The notes: a model not told the origin generated them from the letters alone. Counted from the stretch's first letter, positions 11,918 through 23,590 are shown. The stretch: 64,000 nt of DNA from Diphasiastrum complanatum (GCA_029204225.1 CM055100.1:5537592-5601591); one strand, 5' to 3'. Made by a program: numbers and translations.

Positions 11918-12480
11918 TGTTGGAGCATGAAAATCTTATATTTAGACCTTTTACTACGAACAACCATTTGTAGTAGTTCAGCTTAGAAAGTCTAAGTTTA
12001 AGATTTGAATTCTAAGTTAATTGTAAGCTAAGTTAAGTGCACTTCATTCGATTAGGGAAGGCACTTGCAAGTTAGTTAGCAAGTAAGCTTGAGTTTTGTC
12101 CCATAAGCACATTAGAACATACGCCCACCACTCTTGGCATATATAGGAGTGGGGGTGGGCCTCCCATAACACTTGTATAAGCTTATGCTATAATAGACCA
12201 CTCTTTATGCTATCTTGTGTTCCCATTGGTAAAATGAATAGCTTGTGGTAGGTGCTCGATCCCCAGTCGACTTTCTCCATTGGTTTATTTTTATGGTGAA
12301 TGTACTTATGGGACAATTGTCTATTATCTCACCTTCTATATTTTCCCTTGTGGAATTAAGTAGGATTATTTAGAGGTTTAGTGAAGCCTAGGAGATCATT
12401 AGTTGGGCACAACGATAGTGGCCCTAGAATCAAAGTAGTACACACTCTTCTAGTTGGGGGCAGCCTTAGGAGGGGTTAAG
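11918..12480 (+). mobile_element. LTR-like sequence, start at TGTTGG
   Basis: It begins TGTTGGAGCATGAAAATC directly after the truncated ORF-X and contains a TATA box (TATATAGG, 12140-12147). It is either the 3' LTR of G2 or a separate insertion that cut ORF-X. I see no PPT like that of G1, and the 3' end is not resolved, so 12480 is approximate. Confidence 0.4.
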
Positions 12481-12687
12481 TTAGGTTAATCTTCTAGTAG
12501 GGAGACCGCCTTAGAAGAAGGTTAATTACCAACCAATAGAACTATGATTCGAGTGGAACCTACCCTTACTCACCCTGCACAACGACTCAATCTGAACTCT
12601 ATTATTATTAGATGGGAAACTACCATAATAGAGCTAGGAAGGAAGCGTGAAAGCCAACACCTGATGTTAAGGGGTTACCCATTTTCT

Positions 12688-12699
12688 GCTCTGATACCA
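12688..12699 (-). promoter_or_regulatory. primer binding site (initiator-Met type), minus copia
   Basis: GCTCTGATACCA on the plus strand is the complement of TGGTATCAGAGC, the plant initiator-Met-tRNA PBS. It abuts the minus-strand LTR at 12700. The 200 bp to its left are a remnant of that element's leader. Confidence 0.85.
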
Positions 12700-13185
<486 letters not shown>

Positions 13186-13554
13186 AGTTTAAATTTGACA
13201 CTGTTTTAAAATTAGAGAAGTATTTTCTATGAATTTAGACTCTCCTTTTGGTTCTTTTGAAGTTCCCCAATGTCAAAACTTCATTCGGCCATGTAAAACA
13301 AGGGAACACGACTTTACATGCTAGTACAAGTATTCAAATGCAAACAAAACAAAACAAATGGTGATTGATTCATCGGGGCATTCATATCATTAAAATAAGA
13401 AAAGACAAAAACAAAGATTGCATTTGAGAAATTGTAGCAAATCATCACAATAACTTATCTCTGTTGTGATAAAGCTAAAATCTCTGCTAGACATTCTCTA
13501 TTATGTGCTACAAATATTAACCAAAAAAATTTCTACAACTATAACTATTAACAA
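13186..13554. other. no gene seen
   Basis: AT-rich DNA without a supportable feature. Confidence 0.5.
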
Positions 13555-13806
13555 ATGAATAAAATACTATTTGATATTCTAAAGCCCAATGAACCTTCTC
13601 ACCAACTCCAGAATTTCTTGTCCAAATATGGAACACATATCCAAGAAGCTACAACTTTATACAACTCACAACTTGACCATATATGGACAAACTATAGTAA
13701 TCTTAAATGCCACTCTATTTTTAGTATACACATATTGGTTCCATTGTTACTACAAAATCTAAAGCCACCAAAAATTATCTCTTTTGAAAAAAATGTCATT
13801 CGATAA
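13555..13806 (+). pseudogene. possible endonuclease-domain fragment
   Basis: An 83-residue ORF reads KPNEPSHQLQNFLSKYGTHIQ and SQLDHIWTNY. An N-E-P-T-like phrase followed by an L-D-H-I-W-T/S-N box resembles the C-terminal part of exonuclease/endonuclease/phosphatase-fold domains attached to PIF1-like or Helitron helicases. The similarity is from memory and short. No helicase is visible nearby. It could equally be chance or another mobile fragment. Confidence 0.25.
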
Positions 13807-14830
13807 CCATGAGCCTAAAAAAAACCAACGCTAGATTTGTTGCAAAATGATGAACATGATCAAGAACACAAAGAGATTGCAACATTAGATTATAAACCCA
13901 TTCCAAACACCTATCTTGGTCAATGACATTTCAGATTCAAGAAATTTGTATGTGATACATTTTCAAACACTCCAACATACACCAATTTGATTTGTGTCAT
14001 CAAACTAGGGTTTGTGAGGGAATAAATGTGTGACCTTTGGGGAATGTGATTAATTCTTATGTGAAGCAGGTTTGGTGGAAAAAGCATTGTAGTCTCCCTC
14101 TATGTGATTACTCTATTTACTTCTTGTTCAATAAACTAAGTGAAAAATGATGGCCTATATATGCAACTACATTTACTTCCTCTATCAATATAAAAGTAAA
14201 CCAAGCTCTCACCCAAAAGTAAAATAGTATGAACTTCAAAAAATAAGGAAAGTACATCAGTGTCAATCACTTCTAGCATAAGCATGAATTTAATGTAACT
14301 AGTCCTGGCGGAAGAAAAAAAATTCAATGCACCTTCTTCACCAAATTTCACCAGTTCCCCAAGGACTTGCATCATACCATAACAGACTGTGTAAACACAA
14401 TTTTGTTTGGAGCAAAAGAGAAGATATAAGAAGATAGAAGAAGATCATTGACACATTAGCTCATTCTTATGCATATTTGCTCTCAGTCAGTACTACAGAA
14501 CATCCCAGCTGATCACAAGTAGTTCCGAATCTCCGAATGAATTCAGTGGCTTGCAACACCAATAATTAAATGATTATAAATAGAAATAGCATCCTTTCGC
14601 AATGCTTGCTACATTGTTATGCTAGTTACAAACTCAAAGGTACATATTCTTTTATGCAGATGAAACCGTCCTTACAACGCGTCAACAAACAGGTTAAGAG
14701 CTACAAATGAACATGACATACTAATTAATGATATTCTACAGTCATCCGTTGCTATACTGTCTATGAAAGGTAAGATAGTAAGATATTGAGTACTATGTCT
14801 ACGCATCGAGTACTGCATACGGGCTTCCTT
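13807..14830. other. no gene seen
   Basis: AT-rich. A 79-residue minus ORF at 14136-14375 is not recognised and has no repeat or motif support. No LTR boundary is visible. Confidence 0.45.
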
Positions 14831-14888
14831 AGAATCTTAGATATTGGGCATCATAAGGTTGCTCTTAGACTTGCTAGAAAACATCATA

Positions 14889-15328
14889 TCATCTAGGTAT
14901 GAATTTAGGACTTTGCCAAAGATATACAACTCGAGATTTTTTTTGGGGGAGTAGCAAGTTAAAGCCCTTTTGATCCACTTGAAAAACAAGTGTGCTGGTG
15001 TTTGCAATATTGCCCAAATATTGAGACCACAGTTGGGAAGCTTGCACTTGCTTCGACTGTCCACACGACGCATCGCATTGCAGCCACATCTCAAAGTCTC
15101 CCAAAGTGATTAGCTTGCCAGAATTGTTTGGGATGGACAAGGGTGGTAAGTTGTCCTGGTCAGCAAGACCGCCATTGGTGTAGCAGTTCAAGCTCAGGAC
15201 ATCCCCACAGGAATGTTTGTAGCTCGCGCATTGCCCACATCCAAAAACAAGGTGAAGATCAGAAACACAAACGAGATGAAGAGCAAAGAGGACTGCAAAT
15301 CCTGTTTCTGAGGTGTGCGCTGCTCCAT
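14889..15328 (-). pseudogene. unrecognised secreted-protein-like remnant (possible host gene)
   Basis: On the minus strand an ATG at 15328 opens 44 codons: a polar start (MEQRTPQKQ), a strongly hydrophobic segment (LLFISFVFLIFTLFL) and DVGNARATNIPVG. This looks like a signal peptide with an Ala-x-Ala-like cleavage region. A TGA at 15194 ends it. A shifted frame continues as NCYTNGGLADQDNLPPLS... and WLQCDASCGQSKQVQASQLW to 14889. Either an intron or a frameshift separates the two. The composition is unlike the surrounding retroelements, so a fragment of a host secreted or receptor-type protein is possible. I cannot assign a family. Confidence 0.3.
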
Positions 15329-15736
15329 GGATAGATTGATGTTGCTGTTGCAGTTGTTAGAGCAATCAATAGTGGGGGGTATGGAGGAAACTGATCGAGA
15401 TTGAGAGGAAATCGCTTGATATCGCTATCATTTATTGTATTTGCATGGAAGTGCTCAAAGATTGCAGATTGAAGAATGATACCCATCAAACACTATTTGA
15501 AAGTCGTTGATGTTTTCTTAATGTTCATTTCATTTTCCTCAAATGCATCTTGGTTTTCAAGGGGGCCTCAAACTTGGGATCAAAGAAGCTTTTGATACCG
15601 AGCTTTTCACTAAGACCAACCCCGTTGGAGCCAAGGAAATAACTAACAACTGTGGAAGAATATAGTTTGCAAAGATCCCAACATTCGACAATTCTACATT
15701 CGACCTTTGTGCTTTATTTCCATGATGTATTTCACA

Positions 15737-15844
15737 ATGTTCAATGACTTAGTGTGTGTGACATCATTGAGTAGGACTTTATCTTCACATATGTTCAATG
15801 ACTTAGTGTGTGTGACATCATTGAATAGGACTTTCTCTTCACAT
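15737..15844. repeat. 54-bp tandem duplication
   Basis: ATGTTCAATGACTTAGTGTG and the following bases occur at 15737 and again at 15791 with only a few differences. On the minus strand both copies stay open and read LNDVTHTKSLNI, so it may lie in an old coding sequence. Confidence 0.9.
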
Positions 15845-16077
15845 TTGGACTTCCATGCAAATTTTATTATGGTATTTTTAGCATCAAATAACATTTCTCA
15901 TATCTTCAAGAGAATATTTTGTTGAACAAAATTGGAGGCTTTAGCTTTGAATCTAGATCGATCATGCCTAGGGCCTACTAGTTATCCCACTTTCATGAAG
16001 TCCAAATCACAAGAAACATTTGAAATTGGAAGATTTATGGAAGATGGATTATTCTAAGTTGGAGATTGAAGTATGGT

Positions 16078-16152
16078 GGAAGGCCCTGACCGAGGGCCTT
16101 CCTTGCAGGGAAGGCCCCGACCTGCAAGGAAGGCCCGAGGTCCTCGGGCCTT
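16078..16152. repeat. GC-rich palindrome cluster
   Basis: A 16-bp inverted repeat pairs 16094-16109 (GGGCCTTCCTTGCAGG) with 16121-16136. An overlapping 11-bp hairpin, AAGGCCCGAGG at 16130-16140, pairs with 16142-16152 around a 1-base loop. The word GGAAGGCCC occurs three times. This is markedly GC-rich against AT-rich flanks. Confidence 0.85.
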
Positions 16153-17258
16153 AATGCCAGGTGAGAAGGTAGAGAGAAAATGCACATTCCATAGAAAGAG
16201 AATGCACATTGTAGAGAGAGAATGATAGATTTAGGAGGAGAGAGGAAGGTGGATGAATATTCTACTCATGGATGTGCTTTCAAAATACAAAGCAAACTTG
16301 AGCACCTGGCATTACATTGAAGTGAATTGGAAGTTGGTGATTTGGGCCATTGTTCAAACTTCGTTATTTGGGTGAAGCTCTATAGATGGCCCATGTTCAA
16401 AGTCTTTGAAGCTTTAACTTTGTAAATCACACTTTTCAATATCATCATATTGAGTTTTAAGTTGCAAATATTGGCATTGCAAACCAATGCAAAGAGTTAA
16501 GTTTCAAGGATGTATCATGTATTTCAACTTACAGTGGTTTCACACTACATGCAAGTCTCTTTGCTTGGCCCTTTCACTTGCCACCCATTTTTTGAATCTT
16601 GATCTTGGCAAGTGAGTTGCTAGGCAATGGACCACCCCTATTTCACATTTGGATGGTAAGTGTTAAATGAAGGGCTACAATATGATTGGCCCATTTGAAT
16701 CTTGACATACGATTGGTCCATTTTATTAAGGTGTTGTGTTTTGAAGTGCAAGTATGAAACTTTTCATGTTGAAAGGTGGAAGGGTGCTCTATTTTTTTTC
16801 CAAGCAATCACCTTTTCAACTGGTGAGGTCAAAATTGAAATACATTTCATTGAAAGGAATATGGTAGTAAAGGGTTTAAAAATTTTCAAAATGCAGTTTC
16901 ACTTGCTAGGGGACATTGGTTGGCCCAATAAATGGCTTTGAGTTGCCCTATGTGGCAGTGGGTCCCTGCTATGTCATCTATCACATAGTGGCAAGTGCTG
17001 TTAGTGTGAAAGGGTGGAAGGCTCATTTTTTCTCCTTGGACCACTGGGAGAGCTCCATTTCAAATTTTGGACTTGTCAAGCAGTGTAGTGTGAAATGGCC
17101 CTTTCAATACCTTAATAAATTGACATTCCAAAAAACTTGTATTCCGTCAAAATGACGGTTTTATACAAATTGGCCACTTTAGTGTTGACAAGGGTTGTCA
17201 TATAAATCCATATTATTGAAGGACATGATGAGCAACAAGTTTTAACAACATTCCTATC

Positions 17259-17286
17259 CACACACACACACACACACACACACACA
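17259..17286. repeat. (CA)14 microsatellite
   Basis: Uninterrupted CA dinucleotides immediately before the 43-bp tandem array. Confidence 0.97.
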
Positions 17287-17660
17287 TCCAAAGATGGCGA
17301 TTCGAGCATGAATCTCAATCTTGCATATATCCAAAGATGGTGACTGGGGTGGTTCTGAATCTTGCATGTGTCCAAAGATTGTGACTAGGGCTTGGGTTTG
17401 AATCTTGCATATATTTAAGGATGGTAATTGGGGCGTGGATCTCAATCTTGCAGTTATTCAAAGATGGTGACTAGTGGATCTGTGATCTTAGTCTTCCATA
17501 TATCCAAAGATGGTGATTGAGACATAAATTTAAGTCTACATGTATCCAAAGATAATGATTGGGTCTTTGTTTTGAATTTTGCACATATTGAAAGATAGTG
17601 ACAGATCGTGACAGGGATGTCGGTCTAAATCTTGTGCATACATCCAAATGGTGGATTATT
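17286..17660. repeat. 43-bp tandem array, about 8.5 copies
   Basis: Units like ATCCAAAGATGGTGATTGGG...AATCTTGCATAT start at 17286, 17329, 17370, 17413, 17456, 17502, 17544, 17587 and 17642. Spacings are 41-46 bp with one of 55. It is degenerate but clear. Open minus frames across it are by-products of the repeat. Confidence 0.9.
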
Positions 17661-17854
17661 CTCCTACTAATCGATTAATTGACATTTTAATGTTCGTCCA
17701 ATTTTTTTATCCAGACCTGCAGATTTCTTCGTGTTTTTACACAGTCTGCATAACTACTCAAAAATGGCTCACAGTGTCGGCATTTTCAAAATTTTCATCT
17801 TTCAAGATTTTTCTCTCGCGTACGACTTTTTCGCAAAATGCCAAATGCCTTAAA

Positions 17855-18658
17855 TGTTAAGAAAATAACTTTGGCGAAGACCTTCACATTTTTCGCATGA
17901 CAGTTTACGTTCAAATCTGCAGATAGACTGTTTACGACCAAAGCCACCGACTTACATTAATTCATCAGCAAGTAACTTCTGAGAAGTCCTAACTGGATAG
18001 ATGCCAACACATCACAACCAATTGGATGACGCATTTGATGACCTAATTGCTTAGTATAAATAGCTCTTCATATTCCTACATCTCTCAAGCATGAAGATCA
18101 ATCATCAAGTATTGAATAGTTAGCATTCTCTCTCAAGTCTGCGAGCTTGGACACTCTTGAGCATTCTAGCTCACTTCTTTAGAGTTAATTAGAGATTGCT
18201 ATTGCGCTTATTGCTTATCAGCATTGTGCTTAATTCAGACTTATTTTAGTCGCTCAGAGATAGCTTAGAGTACGCAGCTTCGATCTGCAAATTTGTTGTG
18301 CTCATTTACATCTGTTTCATTTTTATACTGAATCAATATTGTTTTCTTGTTGCGTTCAGGTTTGTATCAGAATGTATGCATTTCTGTAGTTCTTCGCGAT
18401 TGATTATTTGTCTAATAATTCAGTGCTTAATGTTTGGCTACGTAATCACTGTAGTACTAATGATTTCAAAGTCAGTTACTATAAGATCAAACGTGATTTC
18501 TATCACTATTGTTTTGTTCAAAATTGATAGGAGTAGCCATACATAGAGAAAGAGAAAGATAGGTTATTCCATTGCGCACGATAAGTCTTAATTCTTGTCA
18601 TTCGAGTTCTTTCTATTCGATTCTATTCGACCTATTTTTTACACACATCTTTCCAACA
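17855..18658 (+). mobile_element. copia LTR (family E)
   Basis: The end is well fixed: TTTCCAACA at 18658 followed directly by a perfect PBS. A TATA box TATAAATAG sits at 18055-18063. The start is inferred at TGTTAAGAAAATAAC (17855), which pairs with the AACA end. Only about 75 bp of internal sequence follow before another LTR interrupts, so this is a truncated 5' end. Confidence 0.55.
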
Positions 18659-18670
18659 TGGTATCAGAGC
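18659..18670 (+). promoter_or_regulatory. primer binding site of family E
   Basis: TGGTATCAGAGC, complementary to the 3' end of plant initiator-Met tRNA, directly after the LTR end CA. Confidence 0.9.
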
Positions 18671-18746
18671 ATTGATTCTTCAAAGCCTAATACTATATCA
18701 GAGCGCAAGCTCTAATACTCAATATCTTTCGCGATATCAAATTATT

Positions 18747-19283
18747 TGTCATGTGCCAAATCTAAGCTAATAGCAATTACGATGGAAGTAAAGCTAAGAG
18801 CAAGAAAAGTACAAAGCATTCAGAATAGCATATCCATAGAAAGCTAGAAACACAAGGATCTCCATAGAATCTCAATAGAAATGAAAGAAAGAGTACATAG
18901 CAATGGAAATGAGCATGAATTCATGTAGATAAGGCACAATGTGAGACCTAACAAAGAATTTCCCATAGCTCATATTCACAAGGAGGAAACAAGAAGCTCT
19001 CACTTGCAAATGAGCCAAAAGATTCAAAAATTGATGTCTCTTGCTAGTTATAGACAATGTTCTCACTTAACTAAACTTAACTATCTTGAGGGAACCACCT
19101 TGTTCTTAATGCTAATAGCTCCTTTTGGGCTCTTATTGGCCTATTATCCTTATTAATTACTTTGGAGGGCCTAAAGAGGGAACCGCCTTGTTCTTAAGGC
19201 TAATAGCTCCTTTTGGGCCTACAAAACTTACATTGGATATTATCTTGCATGTATAAACATAAATATACTGATAGTACATGACA
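18747..19283 (-). mobile_element. copia 3' LTR (family R1)
   Basis: Bounded by TGTCATGT and ACATGACA, an 8-bp terminal inverted repeat, 537 bp. It is the reverse-oriented relative of 56522-57040: both share runs such as GCTAATAGCTCCTTTTGGG in opposite orientation. A purine tract on its right (minus sense) identifies it as the 3' LTR of a minus-strand element. The left side lands in family E leader sequence. Confidence 0.75.
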
Positions 19284-19299
19284 CTCCCCCTACTTAAAC
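19284..19299 (-). promoter_or_regulatory. polypurine tract of R1
   Basis: On the minus strand, GTTTAAGTAGGGGGAG directly precedes the LTR start TGTCATGT. Confidence 0.75.
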
Positions 19300-19631
19300 A
19301 TTTTGGTCCTCAAAAATGAAAATGCTTGTCTGATCAGCTTGATCGCATTGGTTAAGTAGTGTTAGCCGATTCTCTAGTGCCGAGCCAAGCTGAAGACACA
19401 AGTTATCTCTCACCCATGACCAAGGAGGTCTCAGAAGGAAGAGAGTAGAAGAAACTGAGAGACGAGCATGAGAGCCGAGGAAATACTAGCTAGGAAGACA
19501 GTGAGTAACTATGTGAGCCTACATGGTGTATCCCAAAGAAGGAATGACCATGTAGGACCTAGTAATGTTTCCTAGGCATTGTAAATAAAGGTAGACCACC
19601 CTTAAATTAGTTAGAGTTTTTTGAGTATTCC
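19300..19631. other. no gene seen
   Basis: Purine-rich, possibly the 3' end of the internal region of the minus R1 element. Nothing codes recognisably. Confidence 0.4.
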
Positions 19632-20243
19632 ACACCACCAGAAAACCCAACACAGCTAGCCATCCAAGATGGTTATGCTATCGCCACCAGACCAATGAGC
19701 AACCGCTGCTTTATCTGTGGCAAAACAGGACATTTCATGGCCGACTGTAAAGTCAAAAACCAATACCATGCGGAATGTCCTGACTGTGTTCACAAACATA
19801 GCTTCAAAGACTGTCCTAAACAACCTAACAAGATCCTTCCAGCATGTTGTATCACATCCGAACCTGTTAGAGTTCTTACTCGAGCACAACGCCAACAACA
19901 CAAACAGCAGCAAAACCATGGGAAATCAGCTGACCCACATGGAAGCCATTTGACGACCTCCACATTACGAAAAGATTACCCAGACCCAAAAGTGGAACAA
20001 AGGCAATACAACAAATTTCGAGATGAATTTTTGCGAGAGGAAGAACATACGAAAAGTCCGTTATCAGCTCATATCCTCAGAAAGGAGCAATTCCTACAGG
20101 GACTTGAAGTATTTTCTGACATCCTGCAAGCTCAACTCACCATGTCATTCCATAGTGCGATCAAATCCTTCATCGGACTTCAATGCTATATCCATCGTAG
20201 TTTTCAGTTGCCTCCTATCCCTGATGAACAACGAAAACCATAA
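19632..20243 (+). pseudogene. gag C-terminus with zinc knuckles, gypsy G3
   Basis: This is the nucleocapsid end of a Ty3/gypsy gag. CFICGKTGHFMADC is a perfect C-x2-C-x4-H-x4-C knuckle. A second, shortened knuckle, CPDCVHKHSFKDC, follows. A linker then contains LRKDYPDPKVEQRQYNKF. The N-terminal capsid part is absent, so the element is truncated at its 5' side near 19620. The same linker occurs in the minus-strand G4 copy. A stop at 20241 separates it from the protease frame. Confidence 0.8.
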
Positions 20244-20270
20244 GAGATTCCTGAAATTCCTCATATTTCT

Positions 20271-20783
20271 ATGAATCTGATGAATATAGGTGTTGCTAAG
20301 GGGAATAGCATCACACTACCTTTGTCCTATAAAGATTTTCCCGCAGTATCTGCTATCCTCGATAGCGGATCAGGCGTTAATATAATGGCTTTGTCATTGG
20401 CAAAGTCATGGGGCTTCAATACCCTCGATCAACCATGTTATAAACTTTGTATGGCTGATCAACGAGTTACTGATTCTGCTGGTCATTTATCAAATATAAA
20501 AGTTCGAATAGCAGGTGTCAAGATTATCGTCGACTGTGTCATCTTAGACCTACCAGAAGATGCCAATACGTATAAACTCCTTCTTGGTACACCCTGGCTC
20601 CAGATGGCAGGTGTTGTCCAAGACTGGAAGAATAGCAAAATTACCTTTGGCAACCACGATAAACGAGTCACTGTTGACTCAAATGGCCATGTCAAGCCCG
20701 CCAAGGTATACAATGATTGGTCTTCTACAACATATGACGAATCAGATAGTGTCCCGATCCAACCAAAAGGCCACTATACATGA
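20271..20783 (+). pseudogene. aspartic protease, gypsy G3
   Basis: A 170-codon open frame with the retroviral-type protease active site AILDSGSGVNIM (D-S-G) and the second conserved strand LLLGTPWLQMAG near residues 100-112. It would cleave the Gag-Pol polyprotein. The D-S-G triad is intact, unlike the A copies. It ends at TGA 20781, followed by the degenerate linker and then RT. Confidence 0.8.
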
Positions 20784-21316
20784 ACCACAGACATAATCAA
20801 TTGGGGTCATGCACTAGCCACCGTGGACTGTGCAGATTCCAATTGATGTTGTATCGAAACGGCTGCAAAAGATGTGGATATTCTCCCATCTTCTACAGAC
20901 ATTGACACACCCATCATCCCGCTTATGATGATAGACCCCATTCCTATAGCTTGGTGCCAAGGAGAACCTAGTGTCTCTACTGCCCATGTTTTGGAAGAAG
21001 GCATTCTTTCCATGGATGATGTTGAAATGACGGATGATCATGTACTCCTCTATCTAGATGCTCAACGTTATCCGTCCAAAGTCATTCCTAAGGAGATCAA
21101 GTCACCAGGACCGTTGGCTCATATCCAACTAACATCCAAAGTACCAAACACACAAGCATATAGGCCCAAATCCAAAGTATATACTTGGGACGTGTATCTC
21201 GACGAAGTCTGGGATACAATCGACGCCGATGTGGTAAGTGAGGCCACAACACCACCTATTCAAACCCCACAAAAACCTCGGTTCCAAAAAATAAAATTAT
21301 TGATACAAAATTAACC
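20784..21316 (+). pseudogene. protease-RT linker, gypsy G3
   Basis: The ORF at 20874-21314 reads DPIPIAWCQGEPS and MTDDHVLLYLDAQRYPSKV. This parallels NVAWLSAEP and LTDEQVLHHMDPDRYGTKKV in the A copies, so it is a conserved pol linker, not an independent gene. No known catalytic motif. Confidence 0.65.
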
Positions 21317-22582
21317 GTGTATCAAAAACAGATGTGTGCCAAGCTTAAACAGCCAATCAAGCCCTTGTCAGAGGGGACAGACAACAAACAGTCCAACAAA
21401 GCTTCCACGTCTGGTAAAGAATTAGCTCAAATGATTCCTAAAGTCCCAAAACATTTTGTGGACCCACCTTTCGATCTTCCACAGAAGCTCAAAGACTTTA
21501 CACTGGATGACATTGTTATCCAGTTACCGCATCCACATCGGGAACCTACACCAGGTTCCAATTCCTTTGAAGGACCCGCTAAGACAATTCCACTAAACCT
21601 TAAAGATCCTGATGAGGACATAGATCGCATAGTTCATGTTGGTGCACATCTGTCATCAACCCAATTGTATGATCTAGAAACTTTATTACGCAAATATAGG
21701 GATGTATTTGCATGAAATTATACCGAAATGAAAGGAATCCCCCCTGAAATAGTAGTACATCTGATTCCTCTAGAAGACAATGCTAAGCCTGTTAGGGCTA
21801 AATCTTACCGCAGTAACCCAGTTTATCGTGAGAGGATCAATGAGGATATTAAGAAATTGTTGGACGTTGGCTTCATTTATGAAGTCCAACATACTGATTG
21901 GGTATCACCCATTGTGGTTGTACCCAAGAAAAACGGCAAGCTTCGTATCTGTGTTGACCTCAAGAACCTTAATGCGGTTATGAAGAAAGACCATTTTCCC
22001 TTGCCCTTAACGACCCAAATATTAGAGAAAATGGCAGGAGCTGAAGCTTTCAGCTTCTTGGACGGATTCAGCGATTATTTCCTTGTTCAAATAGCCCCTG
22101 AAGATAAACATAAAACGGCTTTTGCCACAGAGAATGGCGTTTACGCTTAAAACGTTATGCCTTTTGGCTTATGTAATGCCCCCCTCAACTTTCCAACTGG
22201 TCATGCAACAAGATCTGTTATATCGGGTCACGAGATTTATCTTGACGATCTAGGTGTACATTCTTTCGCTGCTACGCACCTAGACGCGTTGGAGAAAATC
22301 TTCATTCGCTGTTGTAGGTTCGACATCTCACTAAATCGTGATAAATGCCAAATATGGGTCACCCACGAGGTTGTACTCGTGCATATAATATCAAAGGACG
22401 GTATTTCTACCGACCCGTCAAAAATCAAGGTTATCGTGGACATGCCCCTACCTGCAAGAGTGAAGGAAGTATATGTCTTCCTCGGTCATACCAGCTATTA
22501 TCGCATCTTTATAGTCGACTACGTCGGCAAGGCATGCCTCATTTATTTAGATGTGGTAGATTTGCGCTGGACCGAAGAATGA
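21317..22582 (+). pseudogene. reverse transcriptase, gypsy G3
   Basis: One reading frame interrupted by stops at 21713, 22148 and 22580. RT motifs in order: GFIYEVQHTDWVSPIV, PKKNGKLRICVDL, KKDHFPLP, FLDGFSDYF, NVMPFGLCNAP and the catalytic YLDD (IYLDDLGVHS) intact near 22235. A short scrambled block after NAP (22190-22230) suggests a compensating frameshift pair. RNase H follows in the same frame. Confidence 0.85.
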
Positions 22583-23140
22583 ATTAAGGCCTTTGAGGAG
22601 TTGAAAACAGCCCTCACGACAGCTCCCATACTCCGCTCGCCAAATTACATGAAAGAATTCCATGTGCATACTGATGCAAGTAAATATGCCATTGGAGGTC
22701 TCCTTGCACAACCGGACGAGTATGGTAAAGATTTTCCTATACGTTTCTTAAGCAGGCAACTGGTGCGTGCTGAAGAAAACTATAGAACTACCGAGAGAGA
22801 AGCATTGGCAATGGTCTATGCGGTACAACAACTATGACATTATTTATTAGGCCAGACCTTTGCTTTCTACACAGACCATCAAGCACTCCTATATATCGTT
22901 AATAAGTCCTATAATATGGGAGGAATAGTTCGATGGCTACTGATTTTGGAGGAATTTAATTTCCGTGAAGTCGTTTCGGAAAGGGACCCAACATTTCATG
23001 GCGGATCACCTTTCCAAACTACCAAGTGTTGAAAAAGCACTGCACCAGTCAACGATGATCTTCTTGATGTGTGATAGGCTACACCTTAGGAAATCATTCT
23101 CATACTTTGGCCACCTCACCTCTGTCTCACTGGTATCTCA
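22583..23140 (+). pseudogene. RNase H and start of integrase linker, gypsy G3
   Basis: Contains FHVHTDASKYAIGG (first catalytic Asp), TEREALAMVYA (Glu) and AFYTDHQALLYIV (Asp), then FMADHLSKLPS, which closes the domain. The next frame still reads VNDDLLDV and an EII...HLT phrase, homologous to G2, before homology fades near 23140. A stop at 22835 and a frameshift break it. The integrase is absent. Confidence 0.8.
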
Positions 23141-23264
23141 GGGTAACCAACATTCCTGGAGATACACCTCTTTCATAAGAACTTCTACTCTGAGCTACAA
23201 TCCTATTTTCTTTGGAGTTCTTCACTTGCATCAAACAGATCCATTTATGCATCATGAGATTTTT

Positions 23265-23481
23265 TCAAAATCTCAACCGAAGTGCTCCTGTCAAATCTCA
23301 ACCAAAGTGCTCATGTCAAATATCGATCGAAGCAGTTCTATCAAATCTCAACCGAAGCAGTTCTATCAGATCTCAACCGGAGCAGTCCTTCAGATCGCGA
23401 CCGGAGCAATTCTGTCAGATCTCGACTAGAGCTTTCTTTCAGATCTCGACCGGAGCCTTCCTTCAAATCTCGACCGGAGGA
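23265..23481. repeat. 25-bp tandem array, about 8.5 copies
   Basis: Units of the type TCAGATCTCGACCGGAGC start at 23265, 23291, 23316, 23341, 23366, 23390, 23415, 23440 and 23464. It lies between truncated gypsy G3 and the inverted end of copia C1. Confidence 0.92.
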
Positions 23482-23590
23482 CATTTATTTCACACGTGGG
23501 AACAGGCTCCACACATGTCTAATGATGATATGTACTACTCATAATGGTATTTACAAGATTTGATCAAGTTAGCTTTTGCCAATTTTAACA
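23481..23590 (-). mobile_element. inverted first 110 bp of the C1 5' LTR
   Basis: Read on the minus strand this is TGTTAAAATTGGC... to GTGAAATAAATGT. Its first 31 bases equal the 3' LTR start at 28218-28248, and its end overlaps, by a 13-bp inverted repeat, the forward LTR at 23654-23666. It matches C2 forward sequence (GTGTGGAG.CTGTTCCCA near 60421). So the front of the LTR is flipped relative to the rest. Confidence 0.75.

Larger units (their letters stand above)
15329..17258. other. no gene seen; contains a tandem duplication and a palindrome cluster
   Basis: Intergenic-looking sequence. The two structured spots (15737-15844 and 16078-16152) are listed separately. ORFs at 16702-17155 are low in complexity and not recognised. 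Confidence 0.45.

Noticed and set aside
14889-15328. Glutamate-receptor-like or lectin-receptor N-terminus
   Set aside because: Only the signal-peptide style fits. The following residues do not match the family patterns I know, so no name was given.
17286-17660. CRISPR-like array
   Set aside because: Units are contiguous, diverged tandem repeats without constant repeats and unique spacers, and the DNA is eukaryotic.
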